Assembly: GCF_001955695.1 (NCBI RefSeq)
Contig: NZ_CP019236.1
Span: 4,278,001-4,342,000 of the forward strand
Source of the DNA: Rhodoferax koreense
GTDB lineage: Bacteria > Pseudomonadota > Gammaproteobacteria > Burkholderiales > Burkholderiaceae_C
DNA: 64,000 bases
Reading direction: 5' to 3'
Shown one piece after another: positions 9,762 through 18,447 of the stretch (position 1 is its first letter; the number at the start of each line of letters is the position of its first letter). The notes under the pieces were generated by a model. That model saw nothing but the letters and a program-made list of their open reading frames with translations, did no database searches and was not told the origin of the DNA. Position numbers and translations under genes: made by a program.

Positions 9762-12047
9762 TCAGCGTCGCCGCGCCGAGCGCACGCCCTGCACTTCGGC
9801 CACCACGCCGAGCACCTTGGTCAGGCGCGCCGCGTCGGCCACCTCGACGGTAAAGGTCATCCAGGCCGTGGACTTGACGCTCTGTGTCTGCACGCCGATG
9901 ACATTCATCTTTTCCTTCGCGAAGACTTCGGAGATGTCGCGCAGCAGGCCCTGGCGGTCCGCCGCCTCCACTGACACGTCCACCGGATACACCGCACCGG
10001 CGGCCTGCTTGCCCGCGCCCCACTCGACATCGATGATGCGTTCGCCGTTGCGCGCCGACATCTCGCGGAAGTTGCTGCAATCGGTACGGTGGATGCTCAC
10101 GCCCTTGCCACGCGTCACGAAGCCGATGATCGGGTCCGGCGGCGCCGGCTTGCAGCATTTGGCAAGCTGCGTCATCAGCGATTCGACGCCGACCACCAGC
10201 ACGCCGCCCTTCGGCGTTTTCTCGGTGTTGCGCGATTTCCTGATCAACAGTTGCTCGTCCGGCGGCAACACCGGCTCGGGCGGACGCAGCACGGTCTCGA
10301 TGGCGCGCAACGAGAACTCGTCCTTGCCGACCACTTCGAACAGATCGTCGGCCGTCTTGAAACCGAGCTGCGCGGCCAGGTCGTCGAGTTTCATGGCCGT
10401 CTTGCCCTCGCGCTGGAGCAGTTTTTCCACCGCTTCACGACCGCGCGCCACGGTGGTATGCAAAGCCATGGCGTTGAACCAGGCACGGGCCTTGGCCCGC
10501 GCGCGGTGGCTCACCAGATAACCGAGTTCGGTGTTGAGCCAGTCGCGCGACGGCCCGCCCTCCTTGGCGGCGGTGATCTCCACGGTCTGGCCGTTCTGCA
10601 GGGGCGTGTTCAGCGGCACCATGGCGCCATCGACCTTGGCACCGCGGCACCGATGACCCAGGCTGGTGTGCACGCTGTAGGCAAAGTCGACCGGCGTGGC
10701 ACCTGCGGGCAACTCGACCACGGCCGCATCCGGCGTGAGCACATAGATGCGGTCGCTCAGCATGTCGTGGCCCTTGTCGGGCCCCGCGTCATGCAGTTCG
10801 CCGCGCGGCTGCAGGCTGCCCGACAGGTCACGCTCCCAGGCCAGCAGCTGGCGCAGCACGGCGATCTTGGTGTCGTATTCGCCACTGGCCGACACCCCCG
10901 CATAACCCTTGGCACCGGCCTCCTTGTACGCCCAGTGCGCCGCCACGCCGTGTTCGGCATGGTCGTGCATGGCCTGGGTCCGGATCTGGATCTCGATCGG
11001 CAGGCCCTCGCCCAGGTTCGAGCCGGCCACGCGCGGCCGCACCACGGTGTGCAGCGACTGGTAGCCGTTGGCCTTGGGCTTGGCGATGTAGTCGTCGAAT
11101 TCGTTGTCCACCGGCGCGAACTGCGTATGCACCCAACCCAGCACGGCATAGCAGTCCGGTACCGTGGGCACCACCACGCGCAGCGCGCGGATGTCGAACA
11201 CCTGGTCGAAATCGAGTGACTTGCCACGCATCTTCTTGACGATGCTGTAGATGTGTTTTGGCCGGCCCTGCACCGTGGCGCGGATGCCCTGCGCGTTCAG
11301 TTCGGCCTCGAGCGTGCTGCGCAACTGTGCGATGCCGGCCTCGCGCTCCACGCGTTTCGAGTCCAGCAGCCTGGCCACCTGCTTGTAGGTGTCGGGCTCG
11401 AGGAAGCGGAAGGACAGGTCTTCCATCTCCCATTTGATCTGCCAGATGCCGAGCCGGTTGGCCAGCGGCGCGAACACCTGCAGCGACTCGCGCGCCAAGT
11501 GCGGCGCCACCGGCGTCTTGCTGGCCGCATGGAAACGCAGCGTCTGCAGCCGCGACGCCAGCCGCAGCATGACGACGCGCAGGTCGCGCGAAAACGCCAG
11601 CAGCATCTTGCGCACGGTCTCGGTCTGCACCGCCGGGTCGTCCACCAGGTGCGCCGAATGCGCCGCGCCGCGCGACAGGCGCTGCACCCGCATGAGTTGC
11701 GTGGTCTCCACGGCCAGCGCGGCGAAGTTTTCCCCGAAGGCCTTGGCGATGACTTCGCGCGGCTTGTTCAGGTGCACGCAGGCATGCACCAGGTAACTCG
11801 CGGCCTGCATGGCCTCGGAACCGCCGACGTCGCGCAGGATCGCGGCCACCGCGTCGGCATGAGCGAGCGTGTTCTCGCCGGAGTCGAGGGTCTCGTTGGC
11901 GATGAGCGGTTCGGCGAAGCCGCGCGCCCGCGCCAGCGCGAGCTCGGGCCCCTGCTGGCCGGCGGCGGCGACGATCAGCCCGGCCGCGGGTTCGACGGAA
12001 AGTGCGGTCTGCTGCGTGTCCGGGTTGGGCGTGAGCGAATGCTTCAT
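9762..12047 (-). CDS. relA: RelA-type (p)ppGpp synthetase
   Basis: 761-residue long RelA/SpoT homologue making the stringent-response alarmone. The N-terminal hydrolase-like domain is degenerate: the HD pair is missing (YLVHACVHLNKP where hydrolases have an HD motif), so it should not degrade ppGpp. The synthetase domain carries FDIRALRVVV, then NEFDDYIAKPKANGYQSLHT, with the acidic EFDD pattern of monofunctional RelA enzymes. A TGS domain (ATPVDFAYSVHTSLGHRCRG), a zinc-finger/helical part with CCKPAPPDPI, and a C-terminal ACT domain follow. ATG 12047 was chosen because the longer frame upstream encodes an unlikely Arg/Trp-rich stretch overlapping the next gene. Confidence 0.93.
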   Translation of the reverse strand: MKHSLTPNPDTQQTALSVEPAAGLIVAAAGQQGPELALARARGFAEPLIANETLDSGENTLAHADAVAAILRDVGGSEAMQAASYLVHACVHLNKPREVIAKAFGENFAALAVETTQLMRVQRLSRGAAHSAHLVDDPAVQTETVRKMLLAFSRDLRVVMLRLASRLQTLRFHAASKTPVAPHLARESLQVFAPLANRLGIWQIKWEMEDLSFRFLEPDTYKQVARLLDSKRVEREAGIAQLRSTLEAELNAQGIRATVQGRPKHIYSIVKKMRGKSLDFDQVFDIRALRVVVPTVPDCYAVLGWVHTQFAPVDNEFDDYIAKPKANGYQSLHTVVRPRVAGSNLGEGLPIEIQIRTQAMHDHAEHGVAAHWAYKEAGAKGYAGVSASGEYDTKIAVLRQLLAWERDLSGSLQPRGELHDAGPDKGHDMLSDRIYVLTPDAAVVELPAGATPVDFAYSVHTSLGHRCRGAKVDGAMVPLNTPLQNGQTVEITAAKEGGPSRDWLNTELGYLVSHRARAKARAWFNAMALHTTVARGREAVEKLLQREGKTAMKLDDLAAQLGFKTADDLFEVVGKDEFSLRAIETVLRPPEPVLPPDEQLLIRKSRNTEKTPKGGVLVVGVESLMTQLAKCCKPAPPDPIIGFVTRGKGVSIHRTDCSNFREMSARNGERIIDVEWGAGKQAAGAVYPVDVSVEAADRQGLLRDISEVFAKEKMNVIGVQTQSVKSTAWMTFTVEVADAARLTKVLGVVAEVQGVRSARRR

Positions 12048-12054
12048 GCCGCGT

Positions 12055-13041
12055 TCAGGAAAGATCGGCGGGCGGTCCGTCCACCAGGAAGGCGGTGACT
12101 GCGGCCACCTGTTCGTCGGCCACCAGCGTGGGCGCATGGCCCACACCGTCGAACTCAACGAGCCGGGCTCTCGGCCCGCGCTGCGCCATGGCGTACGCCG
12201 TGCTCGCCGACAGCAGGTCGGACTGGGCACCGCGCAGCAACAACGTCTGCGCGCCGACATGGTCGTAGAGTTGCCAAAGCGCCTTCTCGCCCTGCGCGGT
12301 GGCCTCCTCGGTCACATCGCGGAAGGTGTCGCCGATGGCCGGGTCGTAGTGCAATGTCAACGGGCCGTCGACCTCGGCCAGTGGATCGAAGGGCGTGCCG
12401 CCGGGCTGGTGCAGCGGGCGCACCATGTGGCGCGAAAGCGCAATCCACTGCGCCGGCGTGTGCGGACCGAAGCCCTTCGAGATCGCCCACATCGCGTCGG
12501 CGGCCTGCTGCAGATTGTCGAATCGGCCGGTCTGGCCGACATAGCCGCCGATGCGCTGCAGCGCGGCGAGTTCGAGCGCGGGCCCGACGTCGTTGAGCAC
12601 CAGACGGCGCACCGGCGCAGGCAGAGGCAGACCGGGCGTTCCGGCCACCGCCAGTCCGATCAACCCCCCCATGCTCGTGCCGACCCAGTCGAGCGTGCGA
12701 ATCGGCGACTGCCGGTGCAACTCGGCCAGCAGGGCGAGCATGTCGCCGGCGTAGACGGGGATCTGGTAGCCACCGCCGTCCTGCAGCCAGTCGCTGTGGC
12801 CGCGTCCCACCACGTCCGGGCAGATCACGCGGGCATGCCGGCTCAGGGCGCCGGCCAGTACGTCGAAATCGCGGCCCTGGCGCGTCAGGCCGTGCACGCA
12901 GACGATCACATGCGGGTTGTGCGCGTCGCCCCACTGCCAGTACGCCATCCGATGCCCGAGCGGGCCGCCCTCGCGGCCGGCGGCCCCGTTCTTGGCGCTG
13001 GCGCCTGGGCAAAAGACATGGTGCAACTGCGGTTCGGACAT
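12055..13041 (-). CDS. Alpha/beta hydrolase
   Basis: 328 residues, alpha/beta-hydrolase fold. Oxyanion segment VCVHGLTRQGRDFD, nucleophile elbow GTSMGG (catalytic serine), and a late histidine in FDGVGHAP. The start MSEPQLHH (ATG 13041) matches the usual beginning of such proteins better than the longer frame. It ends 7 nt before relA starts, on the same strand, so the two may be cotranscribed. The substrate is unknown. Confidence 0.9.
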   Translation of the reverse strand: MSEPQLHHVFCPGASAKNGAAGREGGPLGHRMAYWQWGDAHNPHVIVCVHGLTRQGRDFDVLAGALSRHARVICPDVVGRGHSDWLQDGGGYQIPVYAGDMLALLAELHRQSPIRTLDWVGTSMGGLIGLAVAGTPGLPLPAPVRRLVLNDVGPALELAALQRIGGYVGQTGRFDNLQQAADAMWAISKGFGPHTPAQWIALSRHMVRPLHQPGGTPFDPLAEVDGPLTLHYDPAIGDTFRDVTEEATAQGEKALWQLYDHVGAQTLLLRGAQSDLLSASTAYAMAQRGPRARLVEFDGVGHAPTLVADEQVAAVTAFLVDGPPADLS

Positions 13042-13164
13042 GGCGGACTCAAAACAAAAAGGCATTCGGGACGGCATGCCGACGGGCCGGTAGCCGCGAA
13101 GGAAGACAGCGCGGCACCGAGCCCATCCTAAATCATCCAGAGAAACCCTGAGCCGGACAGCCGC

Positions 13165-14406
13165 TCACAGCGCGCATGAACGGAAGCCGACGAAACGCAC
13201 GTCGTCGCCGGGCAGCGCGAAGCCGCGGAATTTGGGATGCTTCATGCGCGCCCGCGTGGCAAAGGAGGCACCCCGCAGCACCCGTGCCCGGCCGAACCAC
13301 GGCACGGAGTAGCCGATCCACGGATCGGCGCTGAAGCCATCCCAGGGCTGGAAGCGGCTGGCCGTCCATTCATGGACCTCGCCCCAGCGGAAACCCCGGC
13401 GCACGGCGGTGCTTGCCGCCATCTCCCATTCGGCTTCGCTGGGCAGACGGCGCCCGGCCCAGCGGCACCAGGCGTCGGCCTCCCACCAGCTCATGTGCAT
13501 CGCCGGCTGGTTGCCGGCCAGCCGGACGGAGCCGCCAAAGCGCGTCTGCATCACCGCGCCGCTGGCCACGCCGATGTGCTCCACATAGCGGGGGCCGCGC
13601 CGCCCTTCGCGCTCGTCCTGCGCCTGCAGCCAGGCCCAGCCCTCGGGATGCCACAGGGCCTGACGGTCATAGCCGCCATCGTCGACAAACTCCACATACT
13701 GCGCCCAGGTCACCGGCTGGGCGTCGATCTCGCATTCGGCCAAGGATTCGGCGTGTGCCCACTTCTCGTTGTCGAAAACAAAGCCGCCGGGCTCCGACCC
13801 CAGGCGCCACCGGGTGGCCGGCAGCAGCAGGGGCTCGCGCAGATGCGCGCCGGTGGGCAGTGCGATCGACAGCGGCACGCCGCGCGCCTGGGCCAGGGTG
13901 ATGAGCTGTTCGCCGCGCAGGTCTTCGTGGAACAGCGCGAGGCGGTAGAAGTAAAGGGCCTGGTCCTGGTCCGGCGTTCGCTCGAGCAACTCCAGCGTGC
14001 TCTCGAGCGTCTCCAGCAGAAAGCTCTTGGTGGTGGCCAGGCTGGGAGCGCCGGAGTCGTCGCCTGATGGCGGCATCTGGTCCGGGTTCCACCAGCGGTC
14101 GGCATGCGGCTCGATCGAGCCCAGCCGCGTGGGCTGCGCCGGGCAGTCCGTACCCAGCGCGCGCTGCGTGTTGCGGCCCAGCCAGGCCTCGGCCATCCAG
14201 CCGACATGTCCGGCCAGCCAGCGTGGCTCGGGGCCCGCGGCGGGCACGTCGTCGGCCGCCTTCGGTCCCTTCGACTCGAACTGGTCAAGCAGGTGCAGGG
14301 TGTGGTTGCGCGCGTCCATCAGCGCCAGCGACAACAGATCGCGGCCGGCCCGACGCATGTCGGGCGAATCGATGGCAGCCGGTGCGGCGGAAAAGAGCGA
14401 GGACAT
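13165..14406 (-). CDS. SenA/EgtB-like non-heme iron enzyme (selenoneine synthase family), atypical metal site
   Basis: 413 residues with two domains: an N-terminal DinB-like helical domain (about 20-190) and a C-terminal FGE-sulfatase domain (about 215-413, ending KFRGFALPGDDVRFVGFRSC). This is the EgtB architecture. The C-terminal signature and the segments WLAGHVGW and YFYRLALFHEDLRGE resemble SenA, which joins selenosugar to hercynine. In EgtB-type enzymes three histidines hold the iron; two are present (about H67 and H160), but the expected third, in the HxxxHxE motif, is arginine (R164, codon 13915-13917). No senB or senC partner is in the window. It may be an inactive or retargeted paralogue. 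The start could also be ATG 14415. Confidence 0.68.
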   Translation of the reverse strand: MSSLFSAAPAAIDSPDMRRAGRDLLSLALMDARNHTLHLLDQFESKGPKAADDVPAAGPEPRWLAGHVGWMAEAWLGRNTQRALGTDCPAQPTRLGSIEPHADRWWNPDQMPPSGDDSGAPSLATTKSFLLETLESTLELLERTPDQDQALYFYRLALFHEDLRGEQLITLAQARGVPLSIALPTGAHLREPLLLPATRWRLGSEPGGFVFDNEKWAHAESLAECEIDAQPVTWAQYVEFVDDGGYDRQALWHPEGWAWLQAQDEREGRRGPRYVEHIGVASGAVMQTRFGGSVRLAGNQPAMHMSWWEADAWCRWAGRRLPSEAEWEMAASTAVRRGFRWGEVHEWTASRFQPWDGFSADPWIGYSVPWFGRARVLRGASFATRARMKHPKFRGFALPGDDVRFVGFRSCAL

Positions 14407-14640
14407 GCCCCGCATTATTCATCCATGTCCGCACCACCGGCACGCCGGCCAGGGAACCCGCCCTGCCACGGGTTTTCCCTTGTGGATGACGCGGGTCAGG
14501 CCCGAACCTGCGCCCTACAATTCCGGCTCGGCAGAACGACACGCAGCACGGCCTTCAGCGCATGTGCTGCGTGTTTTTGTATCTGGAGCCCGTCTTTGCT
14601 GACGTGGCGCTTACTTTTCGAACTACACGGGACCGACTCA

Positions 14641-15243
14641 ATGCGCGCATTACTGAAGTTCTCCAATGCCGTGGACTGGCTGAACGCCCAGATCGGCAAA
14701 TACGTGATCTGGTTGATCCTCGCATCCACCGTGATCAGCGGCGTCAACGCCGTGGTCCGCAAGGTCTTCAACATGAGCTCCAACGCCTACCTTGAAATCC
14801 AGTGGTACCTGTTCGCGGCGGCCTTCCTGCTGGCGGCCGGGTTCACGCTGCTCAAAGGCGAACATGTGCGGATCGACGTGGTGGCCAGCCGCTTCTCCAA
14901 GCGCGGGCAGATCTGGCTCGACGTCGTCGGCTTCACCTTGTTTCTCACCCCGCTGTGCCTGGTGATCCTGTACTACGGCATTCCGTTCTTCCTCAAGGGT
15001 TATGCCTCGGGCGAGATGTCGTCCAACGCCGGCGGGCTGGTGCGCTGGCCTGTCTACGCCATGATCCCGCTGGGCTTCGGACTGCTGCTGCTGCAGGGCC
15101 TGTCGGAACTGATCAAGCGGATTGCCTTCCTGATGGGCCTGATCGAGGACCCCACGCTCAAGAAGGTGGAGAAGACGGCAGAGGAAGAACTGGCCGAAGC
15201 GATCGCTCGGCTGGCCGAAGCCAAAGCCGCCAAAGCCGACTGA
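14641..15243 (+). CDS. TRAP transporter small permease (DctQ/TakQ type)
   Basis: 200-residue inner-membrane protein with four predicted membrane helices (about 20-40, 55-75, 95-115, 140-165). EIQWYLFAAAFLLAAGFTLLKGEHVRID is the classic DctQ stretch at about residues 45-72. A Glu/Lys/Ala-rich cytoplasmic tail forms a probable coiled coil. It lies 12 nt before the large permease. The facing binding-protein gene resembles TakP, suggesting 2-oxo-acid uptake. Confidence 0.93.
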   Translation: MRALLKFSNAVDWLNAQIGKYVIWLILASTVISGVNAVVRKVFNMSSNAYLEIQWYLFAAAFLLAAGFTLLKGEHVRIDVVASRFSKRGQIWLDVVGFTLFLTPLCLVILYYGIPFFLKGYASGEMSSNAGGLVRWPVYAMIPLGFGLLLLQGLSELIKRIAFLMGLIEDPTLKKVEKTAEEELAEAIARLAEAKAAKAD

Positions 15244-15255
15244 CAGGGAGCCGAC

Positions 15256-17040
15256 ATGGAATTTCTGACACACAACCTGGCCCCGATCATGTTCGCGGGC
15301 TTGATCGTTTTCCTGTTGATGGGCTTCCCGGTGGCGTTCAGCCTGGGTGCCTGCGGCCTGTTCTTCGGGTTCATCGGTGTCGAGCTCGGGCTGCTGCCCG
15401 AGGCCCTGCTGCAGGCGTTGCCGTTGCGCATCTTCGGCATCATGCAGAACGACACGCTGCTGGCGATCCCGTTCTTCACCTTGATGGGGCTGATCCTGGA
15501 GCGCAGCGGCATGGCCGAAGACCTGCTGGACACCATCGGCCAGTTGTTCGGCCCCATCCGCGGCGGCCTGGCGCTGGCGGTGATCCTGGTGGGCGCGCTG
15601 CTGGCCGCGACCACCGGGGTGGTGGCGGCATCGGTGATCTCGATGGGCCTGATCTCGCTGCCGATCATGCTGCGCTACGGCTACGACCGGCGCCTGGCCT
15701 CGGGGGTGATCGCCGCCTCGGGCACGCTGGCGCAGATCATCCCGCCATCGCTGGTGCTCATCATCCTGGCCGACCAGCTCGGCCGCAGCGTCGGCGAGAT
15801 GTACAAAGGCGCCTTCCTCCCCGGATTCATCCTCACGGGCTTCTACCTGGGCTACGTGGTGCTGCTGGCCATCTTCAAGCCCACCTGGGTGCCCGCGCTA
15901 CCGCCGGAGGCGCGCACGATCCGCGAAGACAACGGCAAGGGTGGCCTGCTCTCGCTGCTGCTGCTGACCATCGCCTCCACGGCCGTGGCCGTTTATTTCG
16001 GTGAACACTACGCCGACGTATTGAGCTGGTGGAAGGGCGAGACGGTCGCGACCGTCGCGACCGACGAGACCATCGTGGTTTCGATGTGCGCCGGCGTCAT
16101 GCTGGCCCTGGTGCTGGCGCTCATCAACAAAGTCACCCGCCTGGGCCTGCTGTCGCGCATGGCCGAACGCGTGACCTTCGTGCTGATCCCTCCGCTGCTG
16201 CTGATCTTCCTGGTGCTGGGCACGATCTTCCTGGGCATCGCCACGCCGACCGAAGGCGGTGCCATGGGTGCACTGGGCGCCTTCCTGATGGCCATGGCCC
16301 GCGGCCGTCTCAGCTTCTCGCTGCTCAAGCAGGCGCTCAATACCACCACCAAGCTGTCCTGCTTCGTGGTGTTCATCCTGATCGGCTCCACCGTCTTCAG
16401 TCTGGTGTTCCAGGGCGTGGACGGGCCGCGCTGGGTGGAACACCTGCTGGGCAGCCTGCCGGGCGGCCAGCTCGGTTTCCTGATCGTGGTCAACGTGCTG
16501 ATCTTCTTCCTTGCCTTCTTCCTCGATTTCTTCGAGCTGTCGTTCATCGTGGTGCCGCTGCTGGCACCCGTGGCCCAGAAGTTGGGCATCGACCTGATCT
16601 GGTTCGGGGTGCTGCTGGCCGTCAACATGCAAACCTCGTTCATGCATCCGCCTTTCGGCTTCGCGCTGTTCTACCTGCGCAGCGTGGCACCCGACAAGGC
16701 CTACACCGATCGGGTGACCAAGAAGCTGATCCAGCCCGTGACCACCATGCAGATCTACTGGGGCGCGGTGCCCTTCGTGCTGATCCAGATCGTGATGGTG
16801 GGCCTGATCATCGCCTTCCCCGGCATCGTCTCCAGCGGCCTCGACAAGAATGTCGTCTACGACCTCGACAAAGTGCAGCGCGAGATGGAGGCCGACATGC
16901 CGGCACCGAGCATCGACGCACCCGCGCCGACACCCGAAGGCGGCGCATCCGGCACGGAAGGTGCGGCCACACCGGAGAGCAAGTCCGAGGACGATCCGAT
17001 GAAGGCCCTGCAGGACTCGATGGCGACCGAGAAGAAATAG
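15256..17040 (+). CDS. TRAP transporter large permease (DctM/TakM type)
   Basis: 594-residue sodium-coupled membrane transporter subunit with about a dozen hydrophobic helices. DctM features include GFPVAFSLGACGLFFGFIG near the start, IPFFTLMGLILERSGMAEDLL, and LGTIFLGIATPTEGGAMGALG. It is longer than many DctM proteins because of a hydrophilic tail of about 60 residues rich in Pro, Ala, Glu and Asp. ATG 15256 has GGGAG upstream. It forms an operon with the small permease and ends in a strong terminator. Confidence 0.95.
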   Translation: MEFLTHNLAPIMFAGLIVFLLMGFPVAFSLGACGLFFGFIGVELGLLPEALLQALPLRIFGIMQNDTLLAIPFFTLMGLILERSGMAEDLLDTIGQLFGPIRGGLALAVILVGALLAATTGVVAASVISMGLISLPIMLRYGYDRRLASGVIAASGTLAQIIPPSLVLIILADQLGRSVGEMYKGAFLPGFILTGFYLGYVVLLAIFKPTWVPALPPEARTIREDNGKGGLLSLLLLTIASTAVAVYFGEHYADVLSWWKGETVATVATDETIVVSMCAGVMLALVLALINKVTRLGLLSRMAERVTFVLIPPLLLIFLVLGTIFLGIATPTEGGAMGALGAFLMAMARGRLSFSLLKQALNTTTKLSCFVVFILIGSTVFSLVFQGVDGPRWVEHLLGSLPGGQLGFLIVVNVLIFFLAFFLDFFELSFIVVPLLAPVAQKLGIDLIWFGVLLAVNMQTSFMHPPFGFALFYLRSVAPDKAYTDRVTKKLIQPVTTMQIYWGAVPFVLIQIVMVGLIIAFPGIVSSGLDKNVVYDLDKVQREMEADMPAPSIDAPAPTPEGGASGTEGAATPESKSEDDPMKALQDSMATEKK

Positions 17041-17079
17041 ACCCGACAACAGGCGCACGTCAAAGGCGCCGCAGCAACG

Positions 17080-17114
17080 AAGGCCCTGCCGCAGATGCCG
17101 CAGGGCCTTTTTTT
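17080..17114 (+). terminator. Terminator of the TRAP permease operon
   Basis: AAGGCCCTGC, loop, GCAGGGCCTT followed by seven T in total; perfect stem. Confidence 0.93.
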
Positions 17115-17136
17115 GCGCCAGCCAAAACACACACGC

Positions 17137-17160
17137 AAAAAAAATCCTCCCGAAGGAGGA
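17137..17160 (-). terminator. Terminator of the TRAP binding-protein gene
   Basis: On the minus strand TCCTCC, loop TTCG, GGAGGA then eight T. It is back-to-back with the permease terminator. Confidence 0.88.
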
Positions 17161-17209
17161 CTGGCCAAGAAAGCACCACGGCGGCCGCCAGAGCCGCCCT
17201 TTTCGCGGC

Positions 17210-18292
17210 TTACAGCTTCTGCGTTGCCATGAAAGCGTCGAAACGGCTTTCGGCAAAACGGAACCACAGCACCTGGTCTCGCTGGAAGGTCCGCAGGTCG
17301 GCGTAGATCTTTTTCCATTCCGGGCTCTTGGCGTCGTTTTCGGCGAACACCTCCATCGACGCCTTGAACGAGGCCTCGAGCACGGCTTGCGAGAACGGCA
17401 GGACCTTGGTCTTGGCCGCCACCAGCTGCTTCAGGGCCGTGGGGTTGAGTGCGTCGTACTTGGCCAGCATGTCGATGCTGGCCTGGGCCGACGCGGCCTC
17501 GACGATGGCCTTGTTTTCGGCCGACAGGCCGTCGAATGCCTTCTGGTTGATGTAGAAGTCGACCTCGGGGCCACCCTCCCACCAGCCAGGGTAGTAGTAG
17601 AAGGGCGCCACCTTGTTGAAGCCGAGCTTCTGGTCGTCGTAAGGGCCGACCCATTCCGCAGCATCGATCGTGCCTTTTTCCAGCGCCTGGTAGATTTCGC
17701 CGCCGGGAATGCTTTGCGGCACCGCGCCGAGCTTCTGCATGACCTCGCCCACCAGACCGCCACCCAGGCGCATCTTCAGGCCCTTGAAGTCGGCGATGGA
17801 CTTGATTTCCTTGCGGAACCAGCCGCCCATCTGCGTGCCCGTGTTGCCGCCGGCGAAACTGAGCATGTTGTAGCCCGCGTAGAACTCGTTCATGAGCTTG
17901 CGGCCGTTGCCGTGCGTCATCCAGGCCGTCATCTGGCGCGCGTTCAGGCCGAACGGCACGGCGGAACCCAGCGCGAACGCGGGGTTCTTGCCATAGAAGT
18001 AGTAGGGCACGGTGTGGCACATCTCGACCGTGCCGTTCTGCACGCCGTCGACGACACCGAACGGAGGCATCAATTCGCCGCCCGCGTGCACCGAGATTTC
18101 GAACTTGCCACCGGACATCGCCTTCACCGCCTTGGCAAACACTTCCGCGCCGCCGTAGATGGTGTCGAGCGACTTAGGAAAACTGGATGCCAGGCGCCAG
18201 CGAATGGCGGCCTGCGCGTGCACGGCCGGGGCGATGCCGGCAGCGATCACACCCGCGATGCCGGAGTGCTTGATGAGGGAACGACGATCCAT
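17210..18292 (-). CDS. TRAP transporter substrate-binding protein, TakP-like
   Basis: 360-residue periplasmic solute receptor. The export signal begins MDRRSLIKHSGIAG (RR pair, Tat-like) and ends VHAQA. The mature protein starts IRWRLASSFPKSLDTIYGGA. QMGGWFRKEI, EWVGPYDDQKLGF and YYYPGWWEGG are close to what is known of TakP, the alpha-keto-acid receptor of Rhodobacter, so 2-oxo acids such as pyruvate or branched-chain oxo acids are likely ligands. GGGAG precedes ATG 18292. It is transcribed toward the permease operon rather than with it. Confidence 0.92.
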   Translation of the reverse strand: MDRRSLIKHSGIAGVIAAGIAPAVHAQAAIRWRLASSFPKSLDTIYGGAEVFAKAVKAMSGGKFEISVHAGGELMPPFGVVDGVQNGTVEMCHTVPYYFYGKNPAFALGSAVPFGLNARQMTAWMTHGNGRKLMNEFYAGYNMLSFAGGNTGTQMGGWFRKEIKSIADFKGLKMRLGGGLVGEVMQKLGAVPQSIPGGEIYQALEKGTIDAAEWVGPYDDQKLGFNKVAPFYYYPGWWEGGPEVDFYINQKAFDGLSAENKAIVEAASAQASIDMLAKYDALNPTALKQLVAAKTKVLPFSQAVLEASFKASMEVFAENDAKSPEWKKIYADLRTFQRDQVLWFRFAESRFDAFMATQKL

Positions 18293-18316
18293 GGAGTTTC
18301 TCCCAAGAGCTGAATG

Positions 18317-18351
18317 AAAAAGGCCGTCCCTCTTTTGAAGAGACGACCGGC
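18317..18351 (-). terminator. Probable dxs terminator
   Basis: Imperfect hairpin with inner stem CTCTT/AAGAG and outer GCCG/CGGC, followed on the minus strand by TTTTT. It lies between dxs and the binding-protein gene. Confidence 0.5.
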
Positions 18352-18447
18352 TGGTTGTCCGACGAATTGTAAGAACCGTAGCGTGCTCGACCGCTGGGGT
18401 TTTCCCCCGCAAAAAGACCGCTCGCCACCCCAGAAATCGCCCCGTTT

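Noticed and set aside
12048..12260. Long N-terminal extension of RelA
   Set aside because: Arg/Trp/Pro-rich, overlaps the end of the alpha/beta hydrolase gene, and a normal start exists at 12047.
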